34,629 bases of DNA. Origin: an uncultured Pseudomonadales bacterium (GTDB lineage: Bacteria > Pseudomonadota > Gammaproteobacteria > Pseudomonadales > Azotimanducaceae). Both the position numbers and the translations under genes were made by a program. The notes below the pieces were generated by a model that was not told where the DNA came from, did no database searches, and saw only the letters and a list, made by a program, of their open reading frames with translations. The stretch covers positions 1-34,629 of the forward strand of contig CAJJAX010000016.1 in NCBI GenBank assembly GCA_905182155.1, written 5' to 3'. Each line of letters opens with the position of its first letter. Within the stretch, counting starts at the first letter, position 1. Of this stretch, positions 33,057 to 34,629 are shown piece after piece.

Positions 33057-33805
33057 TGTTGCGAGTCTCTTACGGTGAGCTGCTGGCGCAGCTAAAACAA
33101 TCGTTTGAGGCCTTGGGATATAATTTGGGAGAATATGACAGTGCGGCCACGTGTGTGTTGTCTTTAGAGCTTTGGGGGTTCGGGGGGCTCGGCCTACTCG
33201 AGGCGGCACTGCCCAGCTTAGAGCTTCACAAGCAGTGGGCGCCGGCGGTGACCTACGAGTCCAATGCGTTGATCCTGGATTGTTTTCAAGGTAGCGCGCT
33301 CTTCGGGTTGATCCCGAGTATCGAATTAATTTATGTCAAAGCGCGTCAGCATGGGCTCAGCCGAGCGACCCTAGTGAACTGTACTGAGCCTGAATTCGTC
33401 CTGCCGCTGCTCATGCAGGTTTGTCAGCGTGGCTATTGCGCAAGCGTTCGTTGGCCGAGCGCGGACGATCCAGAGTCCTTGCGTTGGGTGGTTTTAGAAG
33501 GCGATGTCACGGGCGTTCGAGTGGATTCAAAGATCTGGCAGGCCAGTGAGCCGCTAGATGAGACCTTGTGTATTGAGGTGGCCAAGTCAGGTGTTGATTT
33601 CAGCCCAGATCACTCGAGTTCGGAATTTCCAGGGTTGTCTTTGCAAGGCCATTGGGGCAATGCTGAGCTTCAGGCGCTTTTTGAGGAACGCTATATGTCC
33701 AGCGTTACGATCGACCCTTGGTTGTGGGGCCGGCTGCAAGATTTGGGCAGACAGGTTTTGGTCTCTGCGACCGAGAAATCTCGCTCAGGGGCTGGCGCGG
33801 AGTAA
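33056..33805 (+). CDS. DUF3726-like protein of unknown function
   Basis: The ATG at 33056 shares its A with the TGA stop of the 594-residue gene, so translation is coupled. An alternative TTG at 33026 would overlap further and is not needed. The 249-residue product opens MLRVSYGELLAQLKQSFEALGYNLGEYDSAATCVLSLELWGF, the helical start (V-S-x-x-E-L, later E/A-rich helix, L-E-x-x-G) that resembles proteobacterial DUF3726 proteins. The middle is beta-rich (TLVNCTEPEFVLPLLMQVCQRGY, WVVLEGDVTGVRVD). No catalytic motif is evident. A single Trp-Gly-Arg near the end (PWLWGRLQDLG) is part of a C-terminal helix. It is followed by the repeats at 33834-33892 and then the sarcosine-oxidase-like gene. Confidence 0.6.
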   Translation: MLRVSYGELLAQLKQSFEALGYNLGEYDSAATCVLSLELWGFGGLGLLEAALPSLELHKQWAPAVTYESNALILDCFQGSALFGLIPSIELIYVKARQHGLSRATLVNCTEPEFVLPLLMQVCQRGYCASVRWPSADDPESLRWVVLEGDVTGVRVDSKIWQASEPLDETLCIEVAKSGVDFSPDHSSSEFPGLSLQGHWGNAELQALFEERYMSSVTIDPWLWGRLQDLGRQVLVSATEKSRSGAGAE

Positions 33806-33833
33806 GTTTTCCGGTAGACAGACGAAAAATAGA

Positions 33834-33892
33834 AGACCGAAGACCGAAGACCGAAGACCGAAGACGGAAAAGAAAAGAAAAGAAAAGAAAAG
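33834..33892. repeat. Two adjacent microsatellites (7-bp and 5-bp units)
   Basis: Five AGACCGA-type units at 33834-33868 (last copy AGACGGA) run straight into five AAAAG units at 33868-33892. They sit between the DUF3726-like stop at 33805 and the sarcosine-oxidase-like start at 33932, about 40 bases before it, in the likely leader of that gene. Such purine-only tracts vary in length by slippage and could tune expression, but that is inference. Confidence 0.9.
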
Positions 33893-33931
33893 ACAAGAAA
33901 ATAGACAATAGACGAAACACAAGGATTCAGT

Positions 33932-34629
33932 GTGCCCTTTGGATTACTCAAATACGGTTTACGCAAAAAGCACCCCGGGCAGCATCATTTCACGCCAACC
34001 AAGCCGCTAAAGTCGCGCTACGATGTGGTCATTATCGGGGCGGGTGGGCACGGCTGTAGCATTGCTTACTATCTGGCGAAGCAGCACGGTATTACGGATA
34101 TCGCGCTCATCGATAAGGCCTATCTTGGCGGCGGCAATACCGCACGCAACACGGCCGTGATCCGATCAAATTACTTAACGGAATCTGGGGTTAACTTTTA
34201 CCGGGACTCGGTTGCGCTCTATCAGGGGTTGAGCAACGAATTCGGTTACAACATCATGATGGAGAACCGAGGCCAGCTAACGCTTGCGCACAGTGATGCG
34301 GCCATTCGTAGTTTTCGATGGCGCGCCGAAGTGAATCAGCATCTTGGGGTGCGGTCTGAATTGGTGGACAGGCAAACCATTCAAGAATTGGTCCCCAATT
34401 TAAACCTTGCTGAAGATTCTCGCTTTCCCATTTTGGGAGGCTTGTGGCACGCCGATGGCGCAACGGCCCGTCATGATGCGGTGGTTTGGGGCTATGCGCG
34501 CGGCGCGTGTCAGCGCGGGGTTGAATTGCACCAGCTGACCGAGGCCCAGGGGATCGAAATCGAGGCGGGTCGGGTCGTTGGCGTGCGGACGAATCGCGGC
34601 AATATTGCCTGCGGCGCCGTGGTCCAAGC
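33932..34629 (+). CDS. Sarcosine oxidase beta subunit-like FAD oxidoreductase (partial)
   Basis: The frame is open to the window edge (232 codons seen). It starts at GTG 33932 with AAGGA 6 bases upstream. The order FGLLKYGLRKKHPG, then YDVVIIGAGGHGCSIAYYLAKQHG (FAD Rossmann, about 34-57), DKAYLGGGNTARNTAVIRSNYL and GATARHDAVVWGYARGA is the hallmark of heterotetrameric sarcosine oxidase beta subunits and dimethylglycine dehydrogenase relatives, which oxidise N-methyl glycine and pass the methyl to folate. No alpha, gamma or delta subunit genes are in view, so they may follow to the right. It closes the amine-catabolism-like unit beginning at 29109. Confidence 0.85.
   Translation, partial: MPFGLLKYGLRKKHPGQHHFTPTKPLKSRYDVVIIGAGGHGCSIAYYLAKQHGITDIALIDKAYLGGGNTARNTAVIRSNYLTESGVNFYRDSVALYQGLSNEFGYNIMMENRGQLTLAHSDAAIRSFRWRAEVNQHLGVRSELVDRQTIQELVPNLNLAEDSRFPILGGLWHADGATARHDAVVWGYARGACQRGVELHQLTEAQGIEIEAGRVVGVRTNRGNIACGAVVQ

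Overview
The window looks like a piece of a moderately GC-rich Gram-negative proteobacterial chromosome, most likely a free-living (perhaps marine) gammaproteobacterium. This rests on family content and style: Sec signal peptides whose mature part begins Ala-Asp-His-His, a lipoprotein, a Tat-type leader, an outer-membrane-like DUF5916 protein, and many single-gene catabolic units. No rRNA, tRNA, CRISPR array, phage module or complete insertion sequence was seen, so the taxonomic call is inference.

Layout. 1-3.4 kb: a perfect palindrome lies between a minus-strand gene cut by the window edge and an NHL-repeat protein, followed by three frame-disrupted genes (ABM-type monooxygenase, amidohydrolase, DUF385-like protein). 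3.7-7.5 kb: a Tat-exported FAD amine-oxidase-like enzyme and a secreted PHP-domain protein, both on minus. 7.5-8.65 kb: a gene-poor stretch with one odd small reading frame holding an in-frame TGA. 8.65-10.8 kb: acyl-CoA synthetase plus an abutting membrane protein. 11-19 kb: a mixed catabolic section with a frameshifted lipoprotein, two secreted ADHH proteins, an alpha/beta hydrolase, an MFS permease, an HD-domain protein and a cytochrome P450.

19.4-24.0 kb is a tight plus-strand unit: a trimethylamine-dehydrogenase-like flavoprotein overlaps by ATGA a Rieske oxygenase of the quaternary-amine demethylase type, followed by an MFS permease. 24.1-28.3 kb: DUF5916 outer-membrane-like protein, EthD-domain protein and a Bax-inhibitor-1 family protein. 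29.1 kb to the right edge is a second plus-strand unit: an Ldh2-family oxidoreductase, an M19 dipeptidase-like gene (frameshifted), a 594-residue protein I do not recognise, a DUF3726-like protein coupled to it by a one-base overlap, and the start of a sarcosine-oxidase beta-like gene.

The most interesting reading is that the two right-hand units work on an N-methylated or quaternary amine or amino acid. The Rieske enzyme would remove a methyl group, the sarcosine-oxidase-like enzyme a later one, and the permease would bring the substrate in. Several members lack residues that define the classical activity of their family: the FMN-linking Cys and aromatic pocket Tyr in the TMADH-like protein, both catalytic His in the Ldh2 protein, and three of five zinc ligands in the M19 protein. 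This, with the unknown 594-aa/DUF3726-like pair, makes the locus a candidate for an undescribed pathway.

A caution: at least ten single-base indels, several at short homopolymer runs, break five genes. They may be residual sequencing errors rather than pseudogenes, so gene integrity at 1.26-3.4, 11.2 and 30.3-31.3 kb should be treated as unresolved.
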